A stretch of 64,000 nt of DNA from an uncultured Paracoccaceae bacterium (GCA_947503935.1 CANNFR010000007.1:1-64000), one strand, 5' to 3'. Counted from the first letter of the stretch, positions 36,641-45,965 are shown. The notes: a model not told the origin generated them from the letters alone. Program-made: numbers and translations.

Positions 36641-38284
36641 TTAGCGTAGCCTGTAGCCCTCGGGCCATGTGATGCTGTGCTCAAGTGTGATCTCGCGGCT
36701 GGCGCCGGGGGCCAGATCGAATTCCCAGGCCAACACCCCGCGCTGACCGTCTACATCCGTCTCGGTTGCCCGCGGCACGGCGTTATAGCTGATCTCAAGA
36801 TCGTCTTGCTCCGAATAGGGGACCCGGTCCAGCATCCGCACCGGCCATGCTTCGCCCGTGAGGTTCTCGATCTTGAGAATGGCTGCCTCGTCGATGCGAT
36901 TACTTGTGGTGATCAAACCGCGTTCGCCCTCGCTACGCTGAGGGATCGTCCGGGTCAGGCGCAGCCCGTCGATCGGACCGAAGCCAAGATCGACCTCATC
37001 GCCAGCGGCCACAAGCGGCAACAGACGCTCGCCCACAAAGGCGCCGTCGACGAACATATAAGCCGTGCCGGGCAAGATCACTTCGCTTGTGGCGTTCGTC
37101 ATCTCGGCCACCAGGAAAGCTTGCTGATCGCGGCTCGGCACGGCGACCGCCGCAATTTCGGGGGCCAGCTCAAGTGTGTCGAGGTCCAGCCGCAACTCCT
37201 CCACGCCATCGCGAATGTCGACCGCGTTGCCATAGGTATAGACAACTGTCGCCCCCTGCATTTCAACCTGCGCGGATTCCTCAATTATAACAGACTCCAT
37301 CTCCGGGGCGGCAGACATCATTAAGTCGCTTTCAGAACGTCCAATAGGCGCCCCTGCAAAAGCGTCGGCCGCGACGTCCTTTTCTTCCCAGATAAAGCGC
37401 CGCCAGGGCGAAAGGTCGGAAGGTGCGCTTTGTTCAGCCGGACGGGCCGTCGACAAGGTCAAGGTGACATCCGACCAATCCTCGCCGCTGGATTGGTTGA
37501 TCAGAACGCCGCGCTCGATCGCCAGCGCGTTTGTTTCGCCGCGTGTCAGCCGCATGTCGTAGACCGGCCGCCATCCGGCATTCTGGGTAAACGTGGTCAC
37601 ATCGAGGCTGGTGGCCCCGTCCTCGGTCGCCTCGACAGCCATGGTCAGAACCGCCCTGGCCGGTTGGCCGGTCGTCAGGGCTGCCAGGTTTTGCTGGGCA
37701 TTTTTCAGCGCCTCCGCATCGTCCCCCCGCGCGCGCTCGGCGGCCTTGGCCTCCTGCTCGGCCGTATAGGCGGCCTGCCGCGCGGCAAGCGTTTCCGAGC
37801 CGATGATGCCGACAAGCGCGCGCAGGTCTTCGGCATCGCGTTCCGCGACGCCTTCGGATTGGCCAAGGGCCCGCAGGAACGTCCATTGTTCGTTCGCGGC
37901 ATCCACCCGCAGCCTGATCTCGGCGATTGCGGCGTCCCGCTCGCGCAGCACGTCTTCCAGACGCTCAACCTCGGCCCGCGCGGCCTCCACCTCGGGGGAG
38001 TCGTTGTCGTCCATCGCAGGCAATCTGTCGGTGGCCAGATTGACGGCACCCACCTTCAGGCCGTCCGCCGCGGCAACGCGCAGGCTGCTGGCAGGCGTGC
38101 CTTGGGGCAAGTCTGGCACGATCAGGTCATGCACCCCAGGTGGCGCCGAAAACTCAACCCGGCGCACTACGTTTGCACCCCAAGGATAGAGCGTGACCGA
38201 CACGACGCGCGACGTCGCTTCAATGGTTTCCGCATGGGACGCAAAGGGAAAGACAGTGAGAAGAAGCAGGGCTGTAAGACGCAT
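36641..38284 (-). CDS. DUF4139 domain protein (mucoidy inhibitor MuiA family)
   Basis: 547 residues from the ATG at 38284 (AGGAG ten bases upstream). Signal peptide 1-18 (SHA-ET). DUF4140-type N-terminal domain, a coiled coil of charged heptads (about 95-190, EVEAARAEVERLEDVL), then the DUF4139 beta-rich domain with WRPVYDMRL and VLINQSSGEDWSDVTLTLSTARP. Secreted or periplasmic. Named after a mucoidy-suppressing gene, with no known mechanism. Longer start at 38365 rejected because it would bury the signal. Confidence 0.88.
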   Translation of the reverse strand: MRLTALLLLTVFPFASHAETIEATSRVVSVTLYPWGANVVRRVEFSAPPGVHDLIVPDLPQGTPASSLRVAAADGLKVGAVNLATDRLPAMDDNDSPEVEAARAEVERLEDVLRERDAAIAEIRLRVDAANEQWTFLRALGQSEGVAERDAEDLRALVGIIGSETLAARQAAYTAEQEAKAAERARGDDAEALKNAQQNLAALTTGQPARAVLTMAVEATEDGATSLDVTTFTQNAGWRPVYDMRLTRGETNALAIERGVLINQSSGEDWSDVTLTLSTARPAEQSAPSDLSPWRRFIWEEKDVAADAFAGAPIGRSESDLMMSAAPEMESVIIEESAQVEMQGATVVYTYGNAVDIRDGVEELRLDLDTLELAPEIAAVAVPSRDQQAFLVAEMTNATSEVILPGTAYMFVDGAFVGERLLPLVAAGDEVDLGFGPIDGLRLTRTIPQRSEGERGLITTSNRIDEAAILKIENLTGEAWPVRMLDRVPYSEQDDLEISYNAVPRATETDVDGQRGVLAWEFDLAPGASREITLEHSITWPEGYRLR

Positions 38285-38399
38285 ATCAGGGAACTCCTTT
38301 TGGCGAATAAGTATGACCGTCTTTCTCTCTGACGTTTTAGGCAAGCATTTCCTTGGTCGGTTCACCCCGTTTTAACCATCTCTGGATCAAAACGGGAAC

Positions 38400-38837
38400 A
38401 TGGCAAAAGATCAGACAGTCACATTTCGAATCCCCCAGGCGCTGCTCAGCTCGACCATGCGGGCCGCGCGGGTTGAGGATATGACGGCGGGCGAATTCAT
38501 TCGGACGGCGGTTGCCGACCGCGTGGCAGAACTTGGCGGGGCAGGGCATCGCGATCCGGTTGGAACCCTGCGCCGGGCGCTGCGGCGGGATTTTTCAAGC
38601 GCGAAGGATTGGCTCGACCTGCAGCGCCGCCTGCGCGAACAGAAGTTTGTCTTGCGCGAGGTGTCGGGCGAGGTCTGGCTGCATACCTGGCCGATTGAGC
38701 GGCGCCTCGTGCCGCTCGCCCGGATGGGCGTGACGCGGGAAGAACTGGTTCTGCTCTACCGCGCGCCGTTCCCGGCCCACGCACCTGTTACCATGGCTAC
38801 CGCAAGCAAGCGCGTGGCGATGCCCAAAGCGGCGTAA
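38400..38837 (+). CDS. ribbon-helix-helix-like protein A, paralogue of 38847
   Basis: 145 residues. N-terminal VTFRIPQALLSSTMRAA with MTAGEFIRTAV fits a ribbon-helix-helix DNA-binding segment. The C-terminal part (about 65-130) has SAKDWLDLQRRLREQKFVLREV and YRAPFPAHAP. The same order of elements occurs in the convergent gene at 38847-39287 (DWSSLQAALARVGLTYQP and PGHPRPG), so the pair look like diverged duplicates. Such tails resemble the C-terminal region of mobilisation relaxases, an inference I cannot test here. No relaxase is present. Confidence 0.6.
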   Translation: MAKDQTVTFRIPQALLSSTMRAARVEDMTAGEFIRTAVADRVAELGGAGHRDPVGTLRRALRRDFSSAKDWLDLQRRLREQKFVLREVSGEVWLHTWPIERRLVPLARMGVTREELVLLYRAPFPAHAPVTMATASKRVAMPKAA

Positions 38838-38846
38838 TCTCATCCG

Positions 38847-39287
38847 TTAAGACGTTTGCAAGATCTGTGCGGCGAGACCTGGTCTTGGATGACCGGGCAG
38901 TCCCTCCTGAAATCTTCGGACGAGATCGCGATAAGCTGGTCCCACCGTGGAGGCTTTGCAGAGGATTTCATTGGTTGCGGTATCGCATAAGACCAGACCG
39001 CCACCTCTGGGTTGATAGGTCAGTCCAACCCTTGCAAGGGCAGCTTGCAGGCTGCTCCAATCGACCGCCTCCGCGAGGGCCTCGGCGACGAGAAGCCGAA
39101 GGCGCACGAGGAGCCGCTCGTCGATGACTTCGTCACTCCTCGCTTTGCGGCGCTCGGATCTTTGTATTTCCAGTCGGATCAGGTTTCGAAGAACCGCTCC
39201 GGGCGCTTCGTCTCGTGCGGCGCAAAGCGCTACAAACCGCTCCCACTTCGTGGCGTCACACCAAAACTGGGTCTCTTTCATAACCAT
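38847..39287 (-). CDS. ribbon-helix-helix-like protein B, paralogue of 38400
   Basis: 146 residues. N-terminal region (ETQFWCDATKWERFVALCAA, then APGAVLRNLIRLEI) fits a ribbon-helix-helix segment, and the C-terminal half (YQPRGGGLVLCDTATNEILCKAS and YRDLVRRFQEGLPGHP) resembles the tail of relaxase/mobilisation proteins. Aligned by eye with the neighbour at 38400 (same element order). The start at 39287 (or the ATG at 39281) lies inside a 12-base inverted repeat. It ends nine bases from its paralogue, and its promoter region abuts the end of asd. Confidence 0.6.
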   Translation of the reverse strand: MVMKETQFWCDATKWERFVALCAARDEAPGAVLRNLIRLEIQRSERRKARSDEVIDERLLVRLRLLVAEALAEAVDWSSLQAALARVGLTYQPRGGGLVLCDTATNEILCKASTVGPAYRDLVRRFQEGLPGHPRPGLAAQILQTS

Positions 39288-39314
39288 GAGCGCGACAATC
39301 CACGCTCATGGTTA
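39281..39314. promoter_or_regulatory. 12-base perfect inverted repeat over the start of protein B
   Basis: TAACCATGAGCG (39281-39292) and CGCTCATGGTTA (39303-39314), 10-base spacer. It covers the start codons of protein B (39287, 39281) and lies 14 bases after the asd stop. No T tract, so not an intrinsic terminator. Symmetry and position suggest an autoregulatory ribbon-helix-helix operator or an RNA hairpin that hides the start. Confidence 0.6.
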
Positions 39315-39327
39315 AAGGCGCGTTAAG

Positions 39328-40350
39328 CTAACCCTTCTTCAAGCAGCGGTTCCCCAGAACCTCGGCAATCTGCACAGCATTCAACGCAGCGCCCTTACGG
39401 AGATTGTCAGAGACGCACCATAGGTTCAGGCCATTCTCCACAGTCGAATCCTGTCGGATCCGGCTGACAAATGTGGCGTAGTCGCCCACGCATTCCACTG
39501 GCGTGATATAGCCGCCATCCTCGCGCTTATCGATCACCATCACGCCCGGCGCTTCGCGCAGGATATCGCGCGCTTCGTCCTCATCCAAGAAGTCCTCAAA
39601 CTCAATATTCACGGCTTCGGAATGGCCAACGAAGACGGGCACCCGCACGCAGGTGGCCGTGACCTTTATAGATGTGTCGAGGATCTTCTTCGTCTCGGCG
39701 ACCATCTTCCATTCTTCCTTGGTCTCACCGCTATCGAGGAAATCATCGATATGCGGGATCACGTTGAAGGCGATCTGCTTAGTGAATTTGGACGGGTCGA
39801 CCTCCTGACCGGGCACATACATGCCTTTGGTCTGGTTCCAAAGCTCGTCCAAACCATCCTTCCCGGCGCCGGAGACGGATTGATATGTGCTGACCACGAC
39901 GCGCTTGATCCGGGCGCGGTCATGCAAGGGCTTCAGCGCCACCACCATCTGCGCGGTCGAGCAATTGGGGTTGGCGATAATCATCTTGTTTCGATACCCC
40001 TCGATCGCGTCGGCATTCACCTCGGGCACAATCAGCGGCACGGCGGGGTCGTAGCGGTAGAGCGAGGAATTATCGATCACCACACAGCCCGCACCCGCGG
40101 CCTTCGGCGCATACTTCTTGGTGGCCTCGGACCCGATGGCAAAAAGGGCGATATCCCAGCCCTCGAAATCGAAGGTATCCAAGTCCTTGGTCTTGAGGGT
40201 CTTGTCGCCAAAGCTGACCTCGGTGCTCAGCGATTTGCGCGACGCAAGAGCCACGATCTCGTCAATGGGAAACTCGCGTTCGGCGAGGATGTTCAGCATT
40301 TCGCGGCCCACATTACCCGTGGCGCCCGCAACGACGACTCGATAGCCCAT
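39328..40350 (-). CDS. asd: aspartate-semialdehyde dehydrogenase
   Basis: 340 residues, standard length. NADP-binding GATGNVGREM at the N-terminus, catalytic Cys in ANPNCSTAQMV, and the substrate/His segment VFVGHSEAVNIEFE. It reduces aspartyl phosphate to the semialdehyde for lysine, threonine, methionine and murein diaminopimelate synthesis. Intact and monocistronic here; its upstream region is 65 bases from the desaturase 3' end. The inverted repeat at 39281-39314 lies just past its stop. Confidence 0.95.
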   Translation of the reverse strand: MGYRVVVAGATGNVGREMLNILAEREFPIDEIVALASRKSLSTEVSFGDKTLKTKDLDTFDFEGWDIALFAIGSEATKKYAPKAAGAGCVVIDNSSLYRYDPAVPLIVPEVNADAIEGYRNKMIIANPNCSTAQMVVALKPLHDRARIKRVVVSTYQSVSGAGKDGLDELWNQTKGMYVPGQEVDPSKFTKQIAFNVIPHIDDFLDSGETKEEWKMVAETKKILDTSIKVTATCVRVPVFVGHSEAVNIEFEDFLDEDEARDILREAPGVMVIDKREDGGYITPVECVGDYATFVSRIRQDSTVENGLNLWCVSDNLRKGAALNAVQIAEVLGNRCLKKG

Positions 40351-40415
40351 AAGGCCCTCCGTTCACTAGAGACGGTGCGGATTATCCCATCGGAGCGGCA
40401 GTGGGAAGGGCTCTC

Positions 40416-41363
40416 TCAGGTATCGGGGGGCCTGGATGCTGGCGAGGGCGCGTCTGCATCCTCCCCCAACGACCGCACGTAGGCCGCGGTAAACCTTGCA
40501 TAGCCATGTTCGACTGTCTGCAAATGATCCATAGCCAACCGATGTAGGTCGGGCAGGCGGTGGAACGGCACGGTCGGCAAGGCATGATGTTCGGCGTGGT
40601 AGGGCATGTTCCAGGCCAAAAAGTGGACGATACGGTTGGTCAGCGTGGTGCGAGTGTTCTGGAACATGTTCGCGACCATCGGGCAGCGCCCATGTTCTGC
40701 CAGAAGGTAGATCCTTAGGAACGGTTGACCCAGAAGAGCGGGCAACACCCAGAACCATAGGAGCAGGGCCGATCCAGCGGCGACCGAGATCACCAGAAGC
40801 GAAACATAAAGGATCAAGAACCACCGCGCCTCGGTCATGATCGCGGGACGCGCCGTTCGTGGCACGAAGGGATCCGCGTTCAGGCCGCGCGCATTTCTGA
40901 TCAGCACGCTAAGCGCAGACCACCAGGTCGGCAGGCCCGAGACATGGCGCATGAACCGCGCGGCGCTGTCGGGCTTGTCCACGATCAGTTCGGGGTCCTT
41001 TTGGGGGTTCTGCGTGTGACGGTGATGGGCGAAGTGGAACTGGCGAAACCAGTTCGGCGGGATCGCGATTAGAAAGCCTGCCAATTGCGCTACTCGATCA
41101 TTCATCCAAAGTGTGGCGAAGGCCGTGCGGTGGATCGTTTCGTGCAACAGCGTGAACAGAAATATGATGGCGATGCCCTGCGGCAGCAGTAGTGCCCACC
41201 ACCCAGGCACGCCCGCGGCGATCGCTGATCCAAATGTCACGATGAGGCCGCCGTGCAGCGCAAGACGACGAAGGGCGGGCGCGTCGGATCTGCCCGTCAG
41301 CTGGGCGCGCGTCTCGGGCGAGAGGCCCTTGATGAAGGCATCATGTGTCAGTTGGCCGTGCAA
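40416..41363 (-). CDS. fatty-acid desaturase family membrane protein
   Basis: 315 residues from a TTG at 41363 (GTGAGG five bases upstream, just after the galE stop). Three histidine boxes of membrane di-iron desaturases/hydroxylases: HETIH, HFAHHRH and HAEHH. About four or five membrane helices lie between them. It inserts a double bond or hydroxyl in an acyl chain or carotenoid-like substrate; which one is not decided. An ATG at 41423 inside galE is an alternative start that would overlap galE by 50 bases. Confidence 0.85.
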   Translation of the reverse strand: MHGQLTHDAFIKGLSPETRAQLTGRSDAPALRRLALHGGLIVTFGSAIAAGVPGWWALLLPQGIAIIFLFTLLHETIHRTAFATLWMNDRVAQLAGFLIAIPPNWFRQFHFAHHRHTQNPQKDPELIVDKPDSAARFMRHVSGLPTWWSALSVLIRNARGLNADPFVPRTARPAIMTEARWFLILYVSLLVISVAAGSALLLWFWVLPALLGQPFLRIYLLAEHGRCPMVANMFQNTRTTLTNRIVHFLAWNMPYHAEHHALPTVPFHRLPDLHRLAMDHLQTVEHGYARFTAAYVRSLGEDADAPSPASRPPDT

Positions 41364-41370
41364 AAGTGCC

Positions 41371-42381
41371 TCACCCGTTGCGCCTGCGCGAGACGAAGGC
41401 CCAGGACGAGGCACACATCTCATCGATCCCCTTTTCGGCCCTGAACCCGAACAAGGCCTCGGCCTTGGCGGGGTCGGCCACCAGAACCGGCACGTCGCCC
41501 GCGCGGCGTGGCACGTTGACATAAGGTAGCTCACGCCCGACCGCACGGGAATAGGCGGCCAGCATCTCCATCACCGATGAGCCCGTGCCGGTGCCCAGAT
41601 TGACGACGTGGCTTTCGCCGCTGGTCAGCAACTGGGTCAGTGACAAGACATGCCCGCGGGCCAGATCCTCGACATGGATATAGTCGCGCAGGCCCGTGCC
41701 ATCGGGTGTTTCGTAGTCATTGCCGAAGACGCGCAAGGCCTCGCGCTTGCCCATGGCAACCTCGGCGATGTAGGGCACCAGATTGTTCGGGATGTCCTGG
41801 GGGTCCTCGCCGATCAGCGCCGATTGATGGGCGCCGACCGGGTTGAAATAACGCAAGGTGGCGAAGGCCCAGTTCGGGTCGGCATGGGCGACTTGTTCAA
41901 GGATCTGCTCGCAGGTCAGCTTGGTAAAGGCGTAAGGGTTGGTGTAGCTGCGCGGCAGATCCTCGGGGATCGGCCAGATCTCGGGCGTGCCGTAGACCGT
42001 CGCGGTCGAGGAAAAAACCAGCCGGAAGACGCCGGCCTCACGCATCGCGTGCAGCAAAGCCGTCAAGCCGGTGACGTTGATGTCGATGTAGTCGAGCGGT
42101 TTTTCGACCGACTCGCCCACGGCCTTCAGGGCCGCGAAATGCACCACCGCGTCGATGTTGTTTTCGGAGAAGATGCGCGCCAGCAACGCCCTGTCGCGCA
42201 CATCGCCGCGATAGACCGTCACCGGCGCTTCGGTGATGATCTCAAGCCGGTCCGGTACGTCGTCGCGCGCGTTTGAAAAATTGTCGAGCAGCACGGCATC
42301 ATATCCCGCCTCGCGCAATGCGACGAAGGTGTGCGAGCCGATATAGCCGGCGCCGCCGGTCAGCAGAACGGTTTTTGTCAT
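41371..42381 (-). CDS. galE: UDP-glucose 4-epimerase
   Basis: 336 residues. NAD-binding GGAGYIGSHT, catalytic Ser in FSSTATVYG, and the YxxxK motif in NPYAFTK. It interconverts UDP-glucose and UDP-galactose (or the N-acetyl forms) in the cytoplasm for exopolysaccharide and lipopolysaccharide. The desaturase gene starts seven bases after its stop, so they are likely cotranscribed. Confidence 0.94.
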   Translation of the reverse strand: MTKTVLLTGGAGYIGSHTFVALREAGYDAVLLDNFSNARDDVPDRLEIITEAPVTVYRGDVRDRALLARIFSENNIDAVVHFAALKAVGESVEKPLDYIDINVTGLTALLHAMREAGVFRLVFSSTATVYGTPEIWPIPEDLPRSYTNPYAFTKLTCEQILEQVAHADPNWAFATLRYFNPVGAHQSALIGEDPQDIPNNLVPYIAEVAMGKREALRVFGNDYETPDGTGLRDYIHVEDLARGHVLSLTQLLTSGESHVVNLGTGTGSSVMEMLAAYSRAVGRELPYVNVPRRAGDVPVLVADPAKAEALFGFRAEKGIDEMCASSWAFVSRRRNG

Positions 42382-42512
42382 TCAAGGCGCCCTTTGCGGT
42401 CAGCTCCCTTGGGCTTGCCCCAGAACCAGGCGCGGATCAACGCTTTGCAGCCTGATGGGCGAGGTTGTGCCCGTTCGCTGGGCAGGCTGGCCGGAACGCG
42501 CCGTCTTTCGCG

Positions 42513-43112
42513 TCAGTCCGGGGCGGCGAGGTCGAGGCTTTGCGGGCGATAGTTGAAGAGCTCAAGCCGCGCCGGTTTGCCGTCTGTGATCCGCAGCGCC
42601 GACAGGCTGGCCGGGGCGACGGGAATGATGTTGGCCGGTTGCAGGTCTAGGAACCTTTGCAGGATCGCGCGGATCACGCCGCCATGGCAGACGACCAGCA
42701 GGTTCTGGCAGGGCGTGGCCTGTTCCGCTTCGATCACTGCGGTGACACGGGTTGCGAACGCGTCCCAGCTTTCGCCGCCGGGCGGGGTCGTGGTGCCGGC
42801 GCGCCAGCCCAGATACCCCTCAGGGTCGTCAGACTGAATGTCGCCGATGGCGCGGCCGGTCCAATCGCCCACATCGATCTCGCGCAGATCGGCGGTATAG
42901 CGGGGCCGGACCGCGCCGATGCGATCGGCCGTCTCGGCAACGCGGGCCAGATCGGACGATATCGCGCGGCAGGGCACAATCTCTTCGATCACCGGGCGCA
43001 ACGCATCGGCCTGGGCGCGGCCATGGTCCGACAGCGCGATATCGGCCTGGCCTTGCAGGCGGTGGCTTGCGTTCCATTCCGATTGCCCGTGGCGCACCAG
43101 CAAAACCCGCAT
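42513..43112 (-). CDS. histidine phosphatase family protein
   Basis: 199 residues from the ATG at 43112. Phosphoglycerate-mutase-like RHG motif in LVRHGQSEWNASHR (His8), the second catalytic GGESWD-to-VVCHGGVI (His near 150), so it removes phosphate from small molecules or phosphosugars. Its ATG overlaps the stop of the ABC ATPase (ATGA), so it is the last gene of the RpiR-SBP-permease-ATPase operon. Cobalamin-type phosphatase (CobC) is a less supported alternative. Confidence 0.87.
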   Translation of the reverse strand: MRVLLVRHGQSEWNASHRLQGQADIALSDHGRAQADALRPVIEEIVPCRAISSDLARVAETADRIGAVRPRYTADLREIDVGDWTGRAIGDIQSDDPEGYLGWRAGTTTPPGGESWDAFATRVTAVIEAEQATPCQNLLVVCHGGVIRAILQRFLDLQPANIIPVAPASLSALRITDGKPARLELFNYRPQSLDLAAPD

Positions 43113-44170
43113 CACTGAACCCTCGCGCCATCGGGCCCGAACCAGCAAGCGGGCTGGTCGGGCAATTGCATATGCACCGTCTCGCCGATCCTGAGGCCTG
43201 GCGCGCTGTCCACGATCGCCGTCAGGCGCAGCCCATCGCGGAGCGCGGTGACCATGGTGCGCCCGGCAATGGCACTGACCTCAACCAGTTCCATCGGCAG
43301 GCTGGTGGATGTTTCCTCGGGCGCGACGCGCAACGCCTCGGCGCGGTACATCGCCAAGCACTGCTCGGCGGGTGGTTCCAGCGCCATATGCTTGCCACCG
43401 ATCTTGTAGCCCGTGCCGTTCTTGACGACCGGGATCATGTTGTTGGGGGGCGTCCCGACAAAGGTGGCCACGAAGGCGGTTTCCGGCCGCTCGATCAGGT
43501 CATTCGGGTTGCCGAATTGCTGAACCCGCCCGCCATCCATCACCGCGACATGGGTGGCCATCGTCATCGCCTCGATCTGGTCGTGCGTGACGTAGACGGT
43601 GGTCGCCCCGGTGGCGCGATGCAGGCGCATCAGCTCGGTCCGCATCTCGACCCTCAGCTTGGCGTCGAGGTTCGACAGGGGCTCATCAAACAGCAGCACA
43701 CCGGGTTTCGGCGCGATGGTCCGCGCGATCGCCACGCGCTGTTGCTGGCCGCCGGAGATCTCGTTCGGATACCTGTCGGCCAGTTGCCGGATGTCGAGCA
43801 GTTGCAGCACCTCATCAACCCGGGCCGCGCGGTCGGCCTTGGCCATGCCCGCCACTTTCAGCGGCCACTCGACATTGCCGCGTACCGACATGTGCGGCCA
43901 GAGCGCGTAGGATTGGAACACCAGCCCCGAATTGCGGCGGGCAGGATCGACCGACCAGTTCTTATCGCCGTCCGAGACGGTCTGACCCTGGAACACGATC
44001 TGCCCCGCGCTGGGTTGCTCAAGCCCCGCCAGCATCCGCAGAAGGGTGGTCTTGCCGCAGCCCGATGGGCCCAGAAGCACCAGAAAGGCGCCGTCAGGCA
44101 CGGCGATCGAGACGTCTTTGACGGCCTCGACATCGCCAAAACGTTTGGTGAGGGATTTGATCTCTAGCAT
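43112..44170 (-). CDS. ABC transporter ATP-binding protein (FbpC/AfuC/PotA type)
   Basis: 352 residues. Walker A GPSGCGKTT, signature SGGQQQR, Walker B VLLFDEPLSNLDAK, H-loop YVTHDQ, and a C-terminal TOBE regulatory domain (about 250-350). It powers the fused permease at 44181. Ferric, putrescine and hexose-phosphate transporters share this type of ATPase, so it does not fix the substrate. Overlaps the histidine phosphatase gene by three bases. Confidence 0.9.
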   Translation of the reverse strand: MLEIKSLTKRFGDVEAVKDVSIAVPDGAFLVLLGPSGCGKTTLLRMLAGLEQPSAGQIVFQGQTVSDGDKNWSVDPARRNSGLVFQSYALWPHMSVRGNVEWPLKVAGMAKADRAARVDEVLQLLDIRQLADRYPNEISGGQQQRVAIARTIAPKPGVLLFDEPLSNLDAKLRVEMRTELMRLHRATGATTVYVTHDQIEAMTMATHVAVMDGGRVQQFGNPNDLIERPETAFVATFVGTPPNNMIPVVKNGTGYKIGGKHMALEPPAEQCLAMYRAEALRVAPEETSTSLPMELVEVSAIAGRTMVTALRDGLRLTAIVDSAPGLRIGETVHMQLPDQPACWFGPDGARVQ

Positions 44171-44180
44171 CTTGCGGCCT

Positions 44181-45926
44181 TCAATTCTTCAGCCAAGGCT
44201 GGGATTTCGTTTGCAAGCGGTTGGCCAGAAGGCTGGCGGCGATGGACAGCAGCAAGATCACCACGGTGATCGCATTGGCGAACTGCCCGAACCCTTCCGA
44301 GGCATAGCGGTAGGCCACCACCGACAGGACCGGCATGGTGGGCGTGAACAGCAGCACGACCAGCGACAGGTCGCGCACGATTTTGACGAAGATCAGGATG
44401 CCGCCCGCCGCCAGCCCGCGGATCGCCAGGGGTACGGTGATGGCCGCGAGCCGCCGGGCGAAGCCTGCCCCGGTCAGGCGCGCGCTTTCCTCCAACTCGC
44501 CGCCAACCTGCTGGATCACCGCGCGGCCCGTCTGCACCGCGAAGGGCAGAAGATAGGCGGTGCCCGCGATCACCAGCAGAGCGAAAGTGCCATAAAGCGC
44601 GGGCAAGGGGCCGATGGGCGCGCCCAGATAGGCGATGTAGGCGGCGCCGAAGGCGATGCCGGGCACCAGAAGCGGCAGAAAGCTGATCTGGGTGATTGCG
44701 GCCGACATCGCGCCCTCGCGATACCGCGCCGTGGTGTACGAGGCCAGAAGCCCCACGAACATACCTGTGAAGGCTACCGCCACCCCAAGGCCCAGGGTGA
44801 CCAGCAGCGCGCGGACGATATCCTGGTTGTGCACGATGCCCGGTGTGCCTTGCGCAAAGGCGGGGTTCGACTGGCCCAGCCAGTAATGCGTGGTCCAGTT
44901 CGAGAAGAGATCGGCCGAGGATGGCGCGAAGCTGGATGCGATCAGCACGACCACGGGAACGATTGTGGAGGCCAGCAGAATGGTGACCGCGACCGCGCAA
45001 AGCGGCCAGCGGGCGGCGCGCAGGTCAAACCGTTTGGCCCGGCCGCCCTTGCCGGTGATCGTGGCATAGGACCGGCGGCCCGAGACGATGCGGTTGCCGG
45101 CCCAGAGGAAAACGCCCGAGATCAGCACCAGAAGGATGCCGATCACGTAGCCGCGGCCCACCTGTCCGACCTCGATCATTCCGAAAAGCCGGGTTGAGAG
45201 CGTCTGCATCCTGACCGGCAGGCCCAGAAGCGCGGGGGTCGCAAAGTTCGACACGGCGCCTGCAAAACAAAGTGAACCTGCGGCAACCAGCGCCGGGGTT
45301 GTGACCGGCAGGATGATCCCCATCAGAATGCGCCGCCCCTTTGCGCCTGCGATCTGCGCGGCCTCGACCAGATCCGAATTCACGGTGGCCAGCGCGGCGG
45401 CGATGATGGTGAAGGCAAGGCTGAAGTAATGCAGCGTCAGCACGATCAGCGTTGGCACCATGCCCCAGGCCAACCAGTCCGGCACATCCAGGCCCGAGCC
45501 TTGCAGAAACCCGACCTGCCCGCCCACACGGTCATTGCGGAAAAGCGTGCCCCAGGCCAGGGCCGCCGCGAAGGACGGGATCATGAAAGGCAGCGTCGCG
45601 CCCACCGCGATCGTCTTGCGGAAGGGCACGTTCGTCATCACCACCAGCCACGCCAGAAACCCGCCGATCAGCACGCATCCGGTTGAGACGACAGCCCCGA
45701 TGATCAGCGTATTGCCGAGCGGTTTGTAGAACAGATTGGTTGACAGGCGCCCGGTCAGGACATCGGACCAGGCCTTGATGACATCCGGCTGCAAGGTGAA
45801 GAGCACGGTGCGCAACAGCGGCAGCACGATCAGCGCGATCAACAGCGCCAGCACCAGCACCTTCAGCAATGTGCCCTGCCGAAAGCGGACGCGCCGCCCC
45901 TGGCCGCTTATGGCTGTATCGGCCAT
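44181..45926 (-). CDS. fused ABC permease (FbpB/AfuB type)
   Basis: 581 residues, two homologous halves each with six membrane helices and a cytoplasmic EAA loop (VEAAQIAGAKGRRI and EESARLTGAGFAR). A single polypeptide therefore forms the whole membrane channel, as in FbpB and AfuB. The segment FRQGTLLKVLVL lies near the N-terminus. It is 10 bases upstream of the ATPase gene and 79 bases after the binding-protein gene, with a hairpin between. Confidence 0.9.
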   Translation of the reverse strand: MADTAISGQGRRVRFRQGTLLKVLVLALLIALIVLPLLRTVLFTLQPDVIKAWSDVLTGRLSTNLFYKPLGNTLIIGAVVSTGCVLIGGFLAWLVVMTNVPFRKTIAVGATLPFMIPSFAAALAWGTLFRNDRVGGQVGFLQGSGLDVPDWLAWGMVPTLIVLTLHYFSLAFTIIAAALATVNSDLVEAAQIAGAKGRRILMGIILPVTTPALVAAGSLCFAGAVSNFATPALLGLPVRMQTLSTRLFGMIEVGQVGRGYVIGILLVLISGVFLWAGNRIVSGRRSYATITGKGGRAKRFDLRAARWPLCAVAVTILLASTIVPVVVLIASSFAPSSADLFSNWTTHYWLGQSNPAFAQGTPGIVHNQDIVRALLVTLGLGVAVAFTGMFVGLLASYTTARYREGAMSAAITQISFLPLLVPGIAFGAAYIAYLGAPIGPLPALYGTFALLVIAGTAYLLPFAVQTGRAVIQQVGGELEESARLTGAGFARRLAAITVPLAIRGLAAGGILIFVKIVRDLSLVVLLFTPTMPVLSVVAYRYASEGFGQFANAITVVILLLSIAASLLANRLQTKSQPWLKN

Positions 45927-45965
45927 GGCCGGGTTCCTTCGGTTGCGTGAGAGAGCAGAAGGGGG

